Source: Dipteris shenzhenensis (lineage: Eukaryota > Polypodiophyta > Polypodiopsida > Gleicheniales). Taken from it: a stretch of DNA of 64,000 bases. The notes beneath the pieces were generated by a model. The model saw nothing but the letters and a program-made list of their open reading frames with translations. It had not been told where the DNA came from and did no database searches. The stretch lies in NCBI GenBank assembly GCA_047967505.1, contig CM106538.1; one strand, 5' to 3'. A program made the position numbers and the translations under genes. This document shows positions 35,293 to 47,002 of this stretch, piece after piece (position 1 is the first letter of the stretch; each line of letters begins with the position of its first letter).

Positions 35293-36536
35293 GGACCAAT
35301 GATGCATGGAAGGATGTGGAGACATCAAATGTAGAGGACAACATACCACCCAAACTGGGGACTATCAATTACGCGATGGATACAGGAGGTATAGAAGAAA
35401 ACATAACCCCAAAAATGGAGAAAATTGCAAGGAATATCACGAATCCTATACTTTTAGAAGAGAACATGGATGAACGTACTGTCTCAACATTGGGGACAAA
35501 ACTAGATAATCTTATTGTTGTTGCAAACATGTATGAAATCATAGCACCTGCTGACAATTTGGATGAGTCAGAAGCCAGCAACTTCAAGGAGAATTTGGAT
35601 CTATATCCACATACAATTTCTTTGGATATGCCACGATTAACAATCATATTAGACTTGAATGGCCTGTTATTAAGTCGCTGCCTATTCAAGTCTCCAATAC
35701 ATCCGTCCATCATGCATGGCAAAAATATTTATATGGTTGTTCGTCCTGGGTGCATAGAATTTCTTAAAATCTTGCTACAAAGATTTAATGTAGGTATCTA
35801 GTCAACTGCGATGGAGCATAACGTACTTGATATGGTAGGAAAGCTGCAAAATTATGCAAATGAGAGCCTCCCTTTCTTTGTTATATGGTCTCAACAAGGA
35901 TGCTACACTTACAGTAAGACGAGGATAAATAGGCCTGACAAGGTTGGTGTTGAGGCAATGTTCAAACCCTTGGCAAAAATCTCAAAGGCATTTGGATGTG
36001 ATGCTAGAAGGACAATCCTTGTTGATGACTCCCCATACAAGGCTTGCATTAGCCCTCCATCAAATTGCATATTTCCTTCAACGTTTGATGTACAAGACAA
36101 GGATGATAATATTCTACTGAGAGAGTTGATGCCGTACTTACTACAACTCGATGAGACTAAAGATGTGCGCAGCATGATTGAGACAAATCGGTATGGACAA
36201 TTACCTATGATGGAGGGGCATAAGGATTTCAACCTTGTCCAGAAAGTAATTGATGAATGGAGGGAGGAAAATCATGCATGGTCAAGAATGGAATATAAAA
36301 CAAGAAATCTTCCTTTTGTAGATCAACTAAGAGAGAGGGATATAGGTGGTAGGGCAACCCATGGTGGTGATGGCCAGGTGCCTAAACTCAATGCATCCCA
36401 AATAAGACTTTTAAGGAATGCTCCACAACTCTCTAGCATGAATCTATGCAAGTTTCTCAATTGGCTATAGACCTAGGGTACAAAGGTCGCTATATCAAGA
36501 AATACATTGCTAAGGGCTACATAAACCGACTACAGA
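35293..36536 (+). pseudogene. Gene X part 2: FCP1/NLI-type HAD-phosphatase-like domain with a short C-terminal helix-turn-helix-like tail
   Basis: The exon starts after a cttccacag acceptor at 35293. Seen: ILDLNGLLL at 35646 (HAD motif I DxDxT/V, here with Asn as in plant FCP1-like paralogues), VVRPGCIEFLK, then TAG at 35799 where the family has Trp before STA. FFVIWSQQGC, KPLAKISKAF and ILVDDSPYKACISPPSNCIFPSTFD (motif III/IV region) follow. Near 36420 the frame shifts to SQLAIDLGYKGRYIKKYIAKGYI, which ends at 36536 and looks like a small DNA-binding helix pair. The altered first motif and the TAG argue that it has no phosphatase activity in this copy. It lies in the same orientation as, and between, the methyltransferase-like and SET parts, probably in one transcription unit. 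Confidence 0.65.
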
Positions 36537-36640
36537 ATGTGTATTTTTCATGAAGGTACATATGTCAAAGTGTTTTTTGATTTTATCTCGATATATATAA
36601 CTGTTGTTGTAGCTAATTGAATTTTTCTTTTGTGATGTAG

Positions 36641-37164
36641 ATAGATATACGTTCAAATCAAGCTTGAGTAGGTACATACCAGAACGAGATCCATTTGGAC
36701 CACCAAAGTTACCTGTCCCTATCAACGAAGTGTTCTGGATAAAAAATGTGGCTTTCGAGGTGCATGAGTCAACCATTACAGGTGTGTTTGTGCATGGCTC
36801 CATCAAGAGATGGACTACTATTCTCCATTATGGAGGTGACAAGTACTCCTACAGAGACTGGAAGGAATTATGTAGAGTTCATCCAAGGCTAAAGAAGTAC
36901 TCTATCCAAGAGGACCCTACTGTCCCTATGAAGGATATGGTGCATATTGTTGGTGATGTTCAATATGGCAATGTGGCAGGATTTATTAACAGTAATAGAA
37001 ATACCAATGTAAAGCCAAATGTTTGTTATGTATTTTCCCCTGATGTTCCACCTTGGTATGACCCCATGATGAACATAGATATTGTAGAATATGGTCACAT
37101 TTGTATTGAATCCATAGATGATATACATGCAGGAGAGAAGCTATTTGCAGACTATGAGTTTTGA
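36641..37164 (+). CDS. Gene X part 3: SET-domain exon
   Basis: Open from a tgtgatgtag acceptor at 36641 to TGA at 37164, about 174 codons without interruption. SET hallmarks in order: HESTITGVFVHGSI (N-flanking strand), ILHYGG, then NVAGFINSNRNTNVKPN (equivalent of the NHS/pseudoknot motif; N-x-x-x-N present). The last is IESIDDIHAGEKLFADYEF (I..GEEL..DY motif with the catalytic Tyr). SET domains transfer methyl groups to protein lysines, typically histones. There is no post-SET cysteine cluster before the stop. This is the best-preserved exon of the 31.5-37.2 kb unit and lies downstream of the HAD-like domain. Confidence 0.8.
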
Positions 37165-38470
37165 ATAATAACATTGTATTTCTTTATATAATCATTACTT
37201 ATGGGAATTACTACTTTCTTGCCAACTATGTAAATTGGTGCGTAATTGTTGTGTGTGAATAATATGCAAACATGTTCATAACTACATTCATAATGTATTT
37301 TGAAGGAGTGTCTCTCGTGCCATTCTTTCTGGTGCCATTCTCTTTGGGGCTAGAAATTGAGAGTTTCTTTGGAATCATGATTTATTTCAAGGATTTCAAT
37401 GGTGTATCAACAAGAAGTTATGTTTTCATCCTAAAGTGTACTTTTTTACTTTGCAATGAGTAATCAACATGACATGTAAAGTTATCGTTTTACAATAATG
37501 CTAGTCAGTCTAAACATTGAAAGTGCACAATAAATGATTGTCATTGCCACCTAAATTACATCAAATGCTTGTCATTGCCCATTGATTTTCCATCAACTAC
37601 ATATCTTGCATACATTCTCCTCAACTACATATCTTGATTTTCCATCAACTACATATCTTACTAAGTTAGCATTTTCATTGCAATACTCATGGTTATTAAT
37701 TACACTCTACATTTTTTAAACGGTGTTTTGGAGATTTTCAAATGAGAATGCTCACAACAAAAGCGAGTCTCAATATCAATGGAAATTCCAGAGACTCGCT
37801 ATTATGAAGGTGTTTTTGAACATCACTATGGCTCACGAGATGAATCTAACTCAAATGGGTTTCAAAGTTTATTATTTTGTTGATGATAACGTAGTTTAGA
37901 CACTGATATTCTATTTATTATTTGAGAATGTAGTTGATATTTCACACTTCATGAATGGCTATCTAGTCTATTTTCACATATTTCTCCTGTTTTTTCATTG
38001 AGGGGTGCTACAATTTCTTCCAAAACTGCCATTCTGGGAATTGGGTTTTTCCCGAATTATCTAATACGGTCTTATTTTGTATGCTCCACCTTATACTCTG
38101 CCTACAGGCATCTATCTTGTACTCTGCCTATGGGCATCTACCTTACAAGTACTCTGCCTATGGGCATCAATATAATAAAATGTCTTTTTTAGAATTGTCT
38201 TTGCATGTGCAATCTTAAATTTATTTTCAATGTATTTGCAATCTATTAATTTACTTACATGCACTCTCAATGTATACAAAAGCAAAATGAAATAATAAAC
38301 ATCACATCTTAATAGAACATGCAAAAGGAAATAATACTCAATTTTACTTAACATAGTAAAGGAAAGAATGTTCTGTAAATGGGAAGAGAAAATAATTTGA
38401 AAATTGTATTCTTTATTTACATTGATGAGTAATATCATAAAGATCATTAAAGCTTGAATGCCTAAGCTAC
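37165..38470. other. Downstream non-coding region
   Basis: No gene seen. Copies of gtgccattctttctggtgccattctctt at about 37319-37346 are half-palindromes of the X repeat. A 30-bp repeat (tctgcctatgggcatctacctta-like) occurs three times at 38098-38170. Confidence 0.5.
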
Positions 38471-38959
38471 TCTAGTCTACGCCTCTTCTTGCTTGGCTTA
38501 GATCCCTTTTTTGCTTTTGCTGAAGCAAAGAGGGCTGCACAATTTCATTCTCTATAGCCAAGGGATCTGTAATGCCAGCTAGCCCTGCACTAGCTATAAT
38601 ACTATAAAGTGGACCAAATTGTGTGTCTGAAAACAAAAATAAAGCTACACTACGCCTAATCAAAACAACACGATCGGCAATAGGATGAATGGGCCTCATC
38701 TTCACCATCTGACTGAGGACCTTGAACTTCATGATATTTATCTTTCCATCTAGCAATAATTGTCGATGGAACACCAAAATGTATTGAGCCACTCCGTTGA
38801 TGTAGTCTGATTGATGCCATCCCCCCACCAGAAGACCCTCTGGTTCCACCCTTGCATCCGGTATACTCATCAACCCATAAAATATCCTACAACCAACATA
38901 TTACATCAAAATCCAAAGATTATATAAATTAATAAAATGTCATTTTTCAAGAATTAATA

Positions 38960-39262
38960 AGAATAAGGGTTTTTTTCCAAGTAAAAGTCATATCTTTAAG
39001 AAATCTGATTTGGGAGGCCACTGAGACCCTAGCAACCATGCCTATCAATTTTATGCCAAAAAAACTCCTGCAAGCCCAAAATCCGACATCATGCAGCCAG
39101 AGCCCAGCTTTTGGTCGCACCCAGTTTCTACAGAAGCTGGGCTCTGGTCGCATGATGTTAGATTTTGGGCTTGCAGGGTTTTTTTTTGCATAAAATTGAT
39201 GGGCATGGTTGCTAGGGTCCCAGTGGTCTCCCAAATCATTTCTTAAAGATATGATTTTTACC
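38960..39262. repeat. Long hairpin, MITE-like (copy 1)
   Basis: The left arm runs from agtcatatctttaagaaat through gggaggccactgagaccctag. The right arm ends ggtcccagtggtctcccaaatcatttcttaaagatatga. The arms are about 130-140 bp, with only scattered mismatches, around a centre near 39115-39140 (tggtcgcacccagtttctacagaagctggg). It would fold into one long duplex. Confidence 0.9.
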
Positions 39263-39427
39263 TGTGAAAAAACCATAACCCTATTTACATAAATGGAGTG
39301 CGAGGGGCAAGTGGCACGGGCATGTGTCAGGGGCAAGTGGCAGGGCAAGTGACAATGGTAGGATGTCCTGGGTTTAAAATCATAACATTTGGTTGGGTTT
39401 TGTACTCTAAACTCTCAATGTTATTTT

Positions 39428-39595
39428 TCATTCCCTAAATCAAATTTGGGAGGCCACTGACACCCTAGCAGCCATGTGCATCATTTAACAGGGCTCTGGT
39501 CGCATGATGTCAAATTTAGGATTTCCAGGGGGGGTTTTGGCTTGAAAATGATGCACATGGTTGCTAGGGTGTTAGTGGCCTCCCAAATTTGATTA
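39428..39595. repeat. Hairpin, MITE-like (copy 2, deleted centre)
   Basis: The arms are caaatttgggaggccactga...catgtgcatcattt and aaatgatgcacatgg...agtggcctcccaaatttga, with a centre related to copy 1 (ggctctggtcgcatgatgt). The flanking sequence gggcaagtggca...gggtttaaaatcataa also recurs (39307-39430 and 39653-39760), so the hairpin sits within a larger duplicated block of about 350 bp. Confidence 0.88.
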
Positions 39596-41059
39596 GAACT
39601 TTTTTTTTCCTAAATTACAAAACCATAACCCTAATTGTTTCCAAAAATTTAGGGGCAAGTGGCAGTGGCAGGATGTCGGGTTTAAAATCATAAAATTTGC
39701 TTGGGTTTCTATTCTAAACCCCAAACCCTATTTTTTATTCCCTACCAATTCAAGAAAAAGCAATGATTTTTGTTCCTAAAATGGAACCTAGAATTATACT
39801 GATGATTTTGGATCACATGATGAAGCTAGCAAAGCTACATACCTTTTCTACCTCATCGCAGAGTGTGCCAGCTACAGTGTCCAACTGGACTCCCTTTTGT
39901 GGTTGGTCTTGAACTTCATTTTAGCTTGAGGTGCTAGCTTCTTCATCTCTATCCCCGAACAATTCCCTCTTCAAATTCATGAACTACTCACATCAGACAT
40001 GTCGTACTCTGGTGTGGCATCTTCAATTGCCTTCTGTGTTAGTTGGATTGCCTCCAGATCGGTGAGGCTCGAGTCATCAAAGTGTGCAATCTCATCGATT
40101 GCTAGATTCACTAGAGCATCAAAGTCAATGACATCATCGAAAGTGTCAATTCGAGAGCCGACAGAGCACCTCGTCCTCTTGGAGACTGGTTTCTTCCATC
40201 ACTTCGGGTAAGGTGTTCCTCACCCTCAATCCTGATTGGATCAACCGAAGCAAGGTGTGGCTTGCTTGCTGCCTCATCTAGGTTATAGGTAGAGGATGGA
40301 TATGCACGAGTCAGATATGAAGATAAGATGACCTCGCTTTCAACTTACTCCTCAGCGAGGCTAATAGTATGCTCCTTAGGCTCTAAGTCTAGGTTTAGGT
40401 CATCTCCTCCACCACTTGTTGATGGACCTACTCCACCACTTGTGGATGCAGGACCCTTGGGTTGCTCGCCAATATCCTCATCAAGCTTGCTAGTCGCAAG
40501 GAGAATGGTAAGGGTTGCATCTCTCTCAATCAAATGAATTGGGGAAGATGAATCATCCCCAATGGTAATAGTGTACTCATGGAGAGAGATAGGGACATTA
40601 TCCATGGCCCTACCTAATCTCTTCTTGAAGTTAGCACTCTGGTCAAAATAGCTCAAAATATCCAATGAAACCCATTGGTGAGGGAGATAGCAATCGCGAC
40701 AGATTGCCCATGGATAAGTCTATCGAAAAATTGAAGAGAGGGATTATCAACAGGAAGAAGAGCACTCAAGTGTGACTCAAGATGGAATGCTTTGTAGAAG
40801 ATAGGATAAACCTGATCTGCAGAGGCATGGGAATCAATGGATGAAATCCACTAGTCAAAAGCCTCTCTAGGGGAAGCCATGAGTGTAGGAGGATGCTCGG
40901 GAAGATGAAAGAGGCCGGTTATGAAATGCAAGGTTACTCAAGACTGGAAAATTGAAAATGTGAAAATGACCTTAGAAGTGTACTTTATAAATGGATATTG
41001 CCCTTAAAAATGCTCTTAATTACAATATTTTTATATTTATTATTTTTTCTTTGGAAAGT

Positions 41060-41267
41060 CTCTCTCTCTCTCTCTCTCTCTCTCCCCTTAGCTATCTCCC
41101 TCTCCTCTCTCTCCCTTTCTCTTTGTCTCTCTCTTTGTCTCTCTCTCTCTCGTTGCCCTTAGCTATCTCCCTCTCTCTCTCTCTCTCTCATAGACCCACA
41201 AGGTCTTCTGAGGATGTTATTATATCTTTCTTTCTTTCCCTTCCTTTGTGTCCCTCATTGCTCTCTT

Positions 41268-41316
<49 letters not shown>

Positions 41317-41380
41317 CCCCTCCTCTCCCTTGCTCTCTCTCTGTCTCTCTATCTCTTTCCCTCCCCTTGTGTCCCTATTG

Positions 41381-41424
<44 letters not shown>

Positions 41425-41965
41425 CCTCACACCCGATGATCATCTTGTTGCCATGTTGCCCTTAGCTATCTATGTCATGGACATTGATTTTACATATACA
41501 CTTTTTGTATTTTGTTAGCGGCTCCACCCTTTGGATTAGTTGTACATGGGTTTTTTTTCAATCTCATAGTCTCTCAAAGACCTTAATTAACTTTCTTATT
41601 TTTCTCTTTCTCAACTTAGAGGTGCAAATGAATAAATGCAATCTTAACTCTCTCTCTTTTCCCATTCTCTACCTCTCTCTCTCTCTATCCCACTCTCCAT
41701 CTCTCTCTTTCTGTCCTCGTCTCCATTGTCATGGACATTGATTTCATGTATACAATTTTTGTATTTTGTTAGCGGATCCACCCTTTGGATCAGTTGTATC
41801 TGGGTTTTTCTTCAATCTCGTACTCTCAAAGACCTTAATTAACTTTCATATTTTTCTCTTTCTCAACTTAGAGGTTCAAATGAATAAATGCAATCTTAAC
41901 TCTCTCTGTCTCCCTTTGTATCCCTCCCCCTCCCTTTGTCTCTTTCTCCCTTTGTGTCCCTGACT

Positions 41966-41997
<32 letters not shown>

Positions 41998-42057
41998 GTC
42001 ATACATCTAACTTTGTCTCATGGCCAGGTGCATTATTTGTGTCGCTTATTGTACTCT

Positions 42058-42118
<61 letters not shown>
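41060..42118. repeat. (CT)n-rich satellite region with a 254-bp tandem duplication
   Basis: Long CT dinucleotide and TCTCTCCC tracts at 41060-41200, 41262-41430, 41665-41710, 41965-41997 and 42063-42118. Between them, a block starting tcatggacattgattt and including ttttgttagcgg(c/a)tccaccctttggat is repeated with a period of 254 bp (41475 and 41729). Frames here are low-complexity Ser/Leu artefacts. Confidence 0.92.
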
Positions 42119-42121
<3 letters not shown>

Positions 42122-42594
42122 TGCTCTAATTGCTATCTATCTCGAGATCACACACTCTCTATCTTGCACAATATAGATATACAAATACCCACACAAATTT
42201 AAAATTACAAATATTTATCGCTTTATCATTCATAGACCATAGAGAGCCATCCATCTAGAGGTCAATACTTAATTTTAAAAATATTAATAATAAATGAAAC
42301 AACACTTTGTATTATATATGATTTCTATTCATACATGTAGCAATGCCTTATTACCAAGTGCATTGATGAAGCACTAAGGATCCAAGAAACTAGATATCAT
42401 ATGAAATACCTGCCATCATGTCTCTACTATCTCTAGAGTATGGGGAGGGCAACAATTCTTACAAAGGATACTTGTCTCATCCTTATATCTAACTTTGTGA
42501 TTATCAAGTCTAAAATAATAGTCTTGGGGAGGGCTTGCTATTGCCAACTACAATTCTTCCCTGATAAATCACATGGTCCACTTATCTTCCAATT

Positions 42595-42985
42595 CCAACA
42601 TTAGATCAGGATGTCCTTGCCGCAATAAATTGATACCTCGACAATAGGACTGTGAGTCCCATCACGCATATCATCATCCATTGCTTCCCATTGAAGGTTC
42701 TTCCATCTAAACCTTCTATATGTGAAAGTCATGCAGAGATTTGCCTTCCAATGCAATGCCTGCAAAATTTGGGATCTATCAATACATAGTATCCTTATCA
42801 TTTTTTATACAAACAAGAATTGTAAGATTTGCTCACTGAAATGTCACATCTGAAGTGTTCAATCGACATTGTGCTAAATCTTCAGCATGACATGTTCTTG
42901 TTGTCCATCCATTGTCAAATGGCTTAGATAGCCAGTCCATTTCTAAGCTCTTCCAAGTGTAAGTAATCTTTGTTTTCCTTAATTG
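42595..42985 (-). pseudogene. Unidentified minus-strand exon pair
   Basis: Two short coding-like stretches on the minus strand: WKSLEMDWLSKPFDNGW with CHAEDLAQCRLN (about 42980-42845), and after an intron-like gap ending tttgcag, ALHWKANLCMTFTYRRFRW up to KDILI (42752-42601). They look like exons of one gene. I do not recognise the protein. It lies just outside the left TIR of the 9.8-kb element. Confidence 0.35.
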
Positions 42986-43291
42986 CCTACAACTTTTTTA
43001 TTGTAAACCACCAATGATGTTTTTTGGGGTATTTTGAAAAAAAAACTGAAATTTTCCCTAGATTTGGGGAGCTTCTATTATAAAGAAGTCCACATGGCAT
43101 AATCTCCTTCATGGATACCATATTCCCTTACCCAAGCCTCTAATATTTTAGTAATTCTCCAAAGGGCCCCTTTTTTAGTCCAAATTTTTTGTAATGTGTG
43201 AGGCAAAATGCAAGGCCTGAAGGTAGCATGGCCGAGGGTTGGTTGGTACAAGAGTCAGTTGTATATATTTCTAAGTTTCTTGTTGATGCAG

Positions 43292-43325
43292 CATTAGGGA
43301 AAAAGGGAACTCATTTTGGGGCCTT
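43292..43325 (+). repeat. Left terminal inverted repeat of the 9.8-kb element
   Basis: 34 bp starting CATTAGGGAAAAAGGG and ending TTTTGGGGCCTT. The reverse complement of 53060-53093 matches at 32 of 34 positions (differences at positions 8 and 18). Confidence 0.93.
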
Positions 43326-43692
43326 GTAAGAGATTCACTATTTTTTGATTTATTTCTCTCCTAAAAGACCTCAAAATAAGTAAAATACGAAAACGTGGCT
43401 CAGAACTATCAGTAAGGACTACAGAATTGTCAATTCAAAAAGGAATAAGATAATCTTTTGTCTGAATAACACGATTTTGCATTAAATATCTCCTTAGATT
43501 TTTTTTTGTTTACCAAAGATTCCGCATCTCTTTTGCCAACGTGTGCAGGCCTTTCATAAAGAATCCATCACTGAACTTGGTGATTGCAAGTTTTCAAAAT
43601 ATTCACATGGATACCACCACAGTTTCACGATTCATGTTACAAAACGACTATGAGATTGAAAAACAAACTTCGCAACCTCAGAAGCACAAAAA

Positions 43693-46427
43693 ATGGCCGA
43701 TACTAGTGAGTCACTATCTCAGAAGAAGCGATTACACCATCTTCACATCGACTTAGAAGAACAATATGCTCCAGCACAAAAAAGACGAAAGGATACGGTG
43801 CTGAATGCTCAACAGCGGGAAAATATGAGAAGAGAAGGGCTTCAACATATTGACTTATGGTGCGATGGAAGCATATATCCAAAATGTCAAGTAAAAAACT
43901 CTACACCTCCATTTGTCAATCCCACCACATTACTGAGGTTTGCCGGCAATGGACAAAATAGACTTCTTGGTTATATTTCAGCGCACTCTGCATTTGCGAA
44001 AACGTATAAAATGATGTACCTATAAGAAAAGGGGGCCAAGATGCAGGAGATAGCCATTCATGCAAAATTGGAGCAGCAGTTGCAGAATGAAATTGAGGAG
44101 CATTCAAAGAGTAAAAAAGAGTTGACAAGAGCAAGAAAGAAGAGAACCATGCTTGGAGACAGACTACGTAGCAGGAAGATTAAAAACATTGCAAATTTGA
44201 AGGCTGGGACTGGTGGATGCAAGCAACTAATTCAGGAAGCAAGGTTAGATTGAAATTTATCATTTTGTATACTCAAAAAGGCTCTCAAATGACAATATCT
44301 ATTTCATCGATTATCGCAAAACAAGAATGGAGGTGCTAAATGATATAGGCATATTGTGTTGTTACTACAGGAAATTATTGGAGCCTGCAAAAGAAAATAT
44401 GGACCCAAACCTTCTTCTTGTTAAACAAATGAAAGGATTGCTTTCTTGCGGTGTAGCAAAAGGTTTGATTGAGGAAAAAAAATACAAAACAGTCAAACGC
44501 AATGTTGTAGAGGAATTTGTATCCAATAATCAAGTTGATGGCACTATAATCCAAGAGGCTCTTGATGTTAGTGTAGTCAGCAGGAAGGGATATAGTTCGA
44601 ATTTCCATGCGATATCCTCAACTTTGAAAGATCAAAGGATTAAACGAGTTTTACTACCAAATCCAGCAACCATGTGGAGGATAAGAGGTCATTTGAATGA
44701 AAGTATAGATGAATTTATTGGGCAATATATCCATATTAAAGAAATATTTCATGGTGGTAAAGGAACCACTATGTATGATCCTTGGAATAATATATTTGTA
44801 GATCTACAACAACTTCAAAGAAGAATGGTCGAGCTTTATGGAATAACATTTGAGAAGTGCAAAGGCATTTTGAAATTTGTTATCAAACTGGATGAGTGTG
44901 AGGTTGTAAAGGAAAAGAAAATGGAAAGAGTTGCTATTACATTGATGAATGGAGCAATTGATACATCATTGACTGAAGCGAGTTTGAAGTATTTTAGTGT
45001 GCAGTCAGAGAAACACATATGGTGGTTAGGCTCGTTCCAGGTATGATCATTTTTTGTTTTATACTTGATTTTGGTCATTGTTTTCAAATCTGTTATAGTA
45101 AGACTTTTGTTTTCTATAATCTGGTAGGTGAAGATAGAAGACCATGAAACACTAGATTGGGTGTTTCACCACACAAAAATACCAAGAATAATCAAAAGAC
45201 AAGTGCAAGGCGAGAATCTCCATGTTGCAAGAAAAGGTGATTTTCAAGTAGAGTGGCACATGGCCGGGGATCTTAAAACACTTAAGTGCATGTATAACAT
45301 TAGTAAAGGAGGAAACTCAAAGTCTCCTTGTCTTTACTACAAAGAATCAACTCAAGTAATGGATTCAAAATGGTGGAAGAGAGCACCTAATAGAGATAAA
45401 TTTGACCCTGACTTCAAGGCCATTCTAGACATTCCACTATGTAATGTTCACATCTACACATTGCATGGTCTATGTCAAATTATTGAGAAATTGGTATTTT
45501 TATATATTGGATTTGCTTGGAAACTCCGTCCCAAAAATAATAGAAAGGATGCTCTTCAAGCATTGGAAAAAGTGTTATCCGATATAGGTCTGCATGGAGG
45601 AGATGTTGAAATCACAAAGGATTTTAAAAAGTCTATCAATGGCAAGGAGGTACCAATCAAGCCCTCTATTGGTGGTGTTAAGGCAAGAAGATTCTTGTCT
45701 CGACCCAAACACAGTAAGCAAGTAAGGCAAGGTAGAACAATTTTAAAGATTAATTATGGATTGTGGAAGCAAGTCCATAATGCTGTGAAAGATCATGAGG
45801 CAGATGGGGAAGCACGAAATAGGAAGGTAGAGGTGTGGAGGTCTCTTGATCAACTCTTCATGTTCTGTGACAAAGTAACATGGACAAAGAGTGATTACAA
45901 GAACTTTGAGGAGGCAATTAAACATTTTGGGAAGTCAATGAAAGACGCATGAACAGCCTGCAATATAACTCACTACATGGTAAGGTTCTGTCTTTTTCTT
46001 TTACTTAAGTGTGATCCTCTTTTTTTTATTACTTACTATGCATTCTTATGTCTTACAGCATATCATCTACAACCACCTTCCCTATTTTATCAAAAAGTAT
46101 GGATGCCCAGCAATTTGGTCTATCCAAGGCATGGAGAAGTCTCACTACATGGCACGTAATGCATTTTTCAGACACACACAACACTATGGAGGGAGTCAGA
46201 AGGCAAATAGTCTGAAGGAAGTCTTCCAATGGTTTTACCGAGGCATACTACAGAGGCTGCATGCTAAAAGAAAAGTTGCTAGCTCCAAAATCAAGCTTGC
46301 TTTTCTTCTAGCCCAAAAGCAAAGACGAAGACAAACTCTAGACAATTCAATGGCAGCAGAGAGACGTAGACAATGGAGGGAATCGAAGATATTTAGAAAC
46401 CATAAATGGACAAGTAAACATGAATAG
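43693..46427 (+). pseudogene. Y1, candidate transposase of the TIR element
   Basis: ATG at 43693 (MADTSESLSQ). The first exon holds a charged coiled coil (KLEQQLQNEIEEHSKSKKEL) and an in-frame TAA at 44023. Exon 2 begins after ttactacag (about 44371): KRVLLPNPATMWRIR, then FVIKLDECEVVKEKK (Asp at 44891) and KYFSVQSEKHIWWLGSF. Exon 3 begins after tggtag at 45128: LCNVHIYTLHGLCQIIEKL, IKPSIGGVKARRF and a TGA at 45950. Exon 4 begins after gtcttacag at 46059: HIIYNHLPYFIKKYG, SIQGMEKSHYMARNAF (Glu at 46134), and a basic C-terminus. I propose D (KLDECE), D/N (LCNVH) and E (GMEKSH) as an RNase-H-like triad; the middle residue is Asn here. Only two point stops disturb about 770 codons. The role is inferred from size, basic nature and position. 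Confidence 0.55.
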
Positions 46428-47002
46428 GACTCATTTGTAACTTATTGGTGTTATGTCCACATGTTTTCAAACTCAATCAATAGAATTTTTTTTTGTGGAA
46501 CAACTGACTCTTGGTGTTATGCATCAAAAGTATTTCTTTTGTGAAACATATGATCTAAACGTAATACAATTTGTTCACAATTTCAATATATTGTTTGTTT
46601 AATATTTAACGACACCACTCTATCTAAATGTACAAATCATTTCATCTTCAACTTATTGTTCATTTATACAAGATCATACCAGATCAATGACTTTGTACAA
46701 ATCAGTTCAACTTTAATATAATGTTTGTGCTATATTTGATGACTAAATCCTATTTCTCCCAGGGCCTGCCGATCGGAACTCTCTTTTTGATCTTGATTGG
46801 AGTCTTTTTCTTCTTTATTGGCTTGATGTCGACTGTTTGTTTATCAATGCTTGCCTCTGTTGCTTGTCTGGGAGGGGTATCCTTTTCTTTAGCTGTCTCC
46901 ATCTGTTCTTCTTCTTGGATTGTGTGGCCTGATGCAATCATGGGTGGCTCTCGAAACGTTATGAGCTTGTGTTTTCCCTAGCCCTCCAGACATTTGGGCT
47001 CC
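46428..47002. other. Spacer between Y1 and Y2
   Basis: AT-rich, with no gene recognised. The minus-strand stretch 46750-46980 (IQEEEQMETAKEKD..., charged) could be the C-terminus of Y2. Confidence 0.45.

Larger units (their letters stand above)
38472..40880 (-). pseudogene. Minus-strand gene U1, paralogue of transposon gene Y2
   Basis: It starts at ATG 40880 (MASPREAFD, then TAG, WISSIDSHASADQ...), with a frameshift near 40670. MDILSYFDQSANFKKRLGRAM follows, then a Gly/Ser/Asp-rich linker and DLEAIQLTQKAIED near 40010. The 3' end is GVAQYILVFHRQLLLDGK...RVVLIRRSVALF, with its stop at 38472. The same order is found in the gene at 47003-47690 (PYEAAFQLTQEAI and GLAHYIHDLGSAKILIYHRQL). So this uncharacterised protein belongs both to this locus and to the TIR element. 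Two hairpin repeats (38960-39595) lie in what is probably an intron. Function unknown. Confidence 0.6.

Noticed and set aside
31489-37164. Endogenous giant-virus segment (because of methyltransferase, HAD and SET domains)
   Set aside because: Spliceosomal introns, intronic palindromes shared with a plant satellite and the absence of capsid, ATPase or polymerase genes fit a transposable element better.
40991-41518. 175-codon Ser/Leu-rich frame
   Set aside because: Low-complexity read-through of (CT)n; open in several frames and on both strands.
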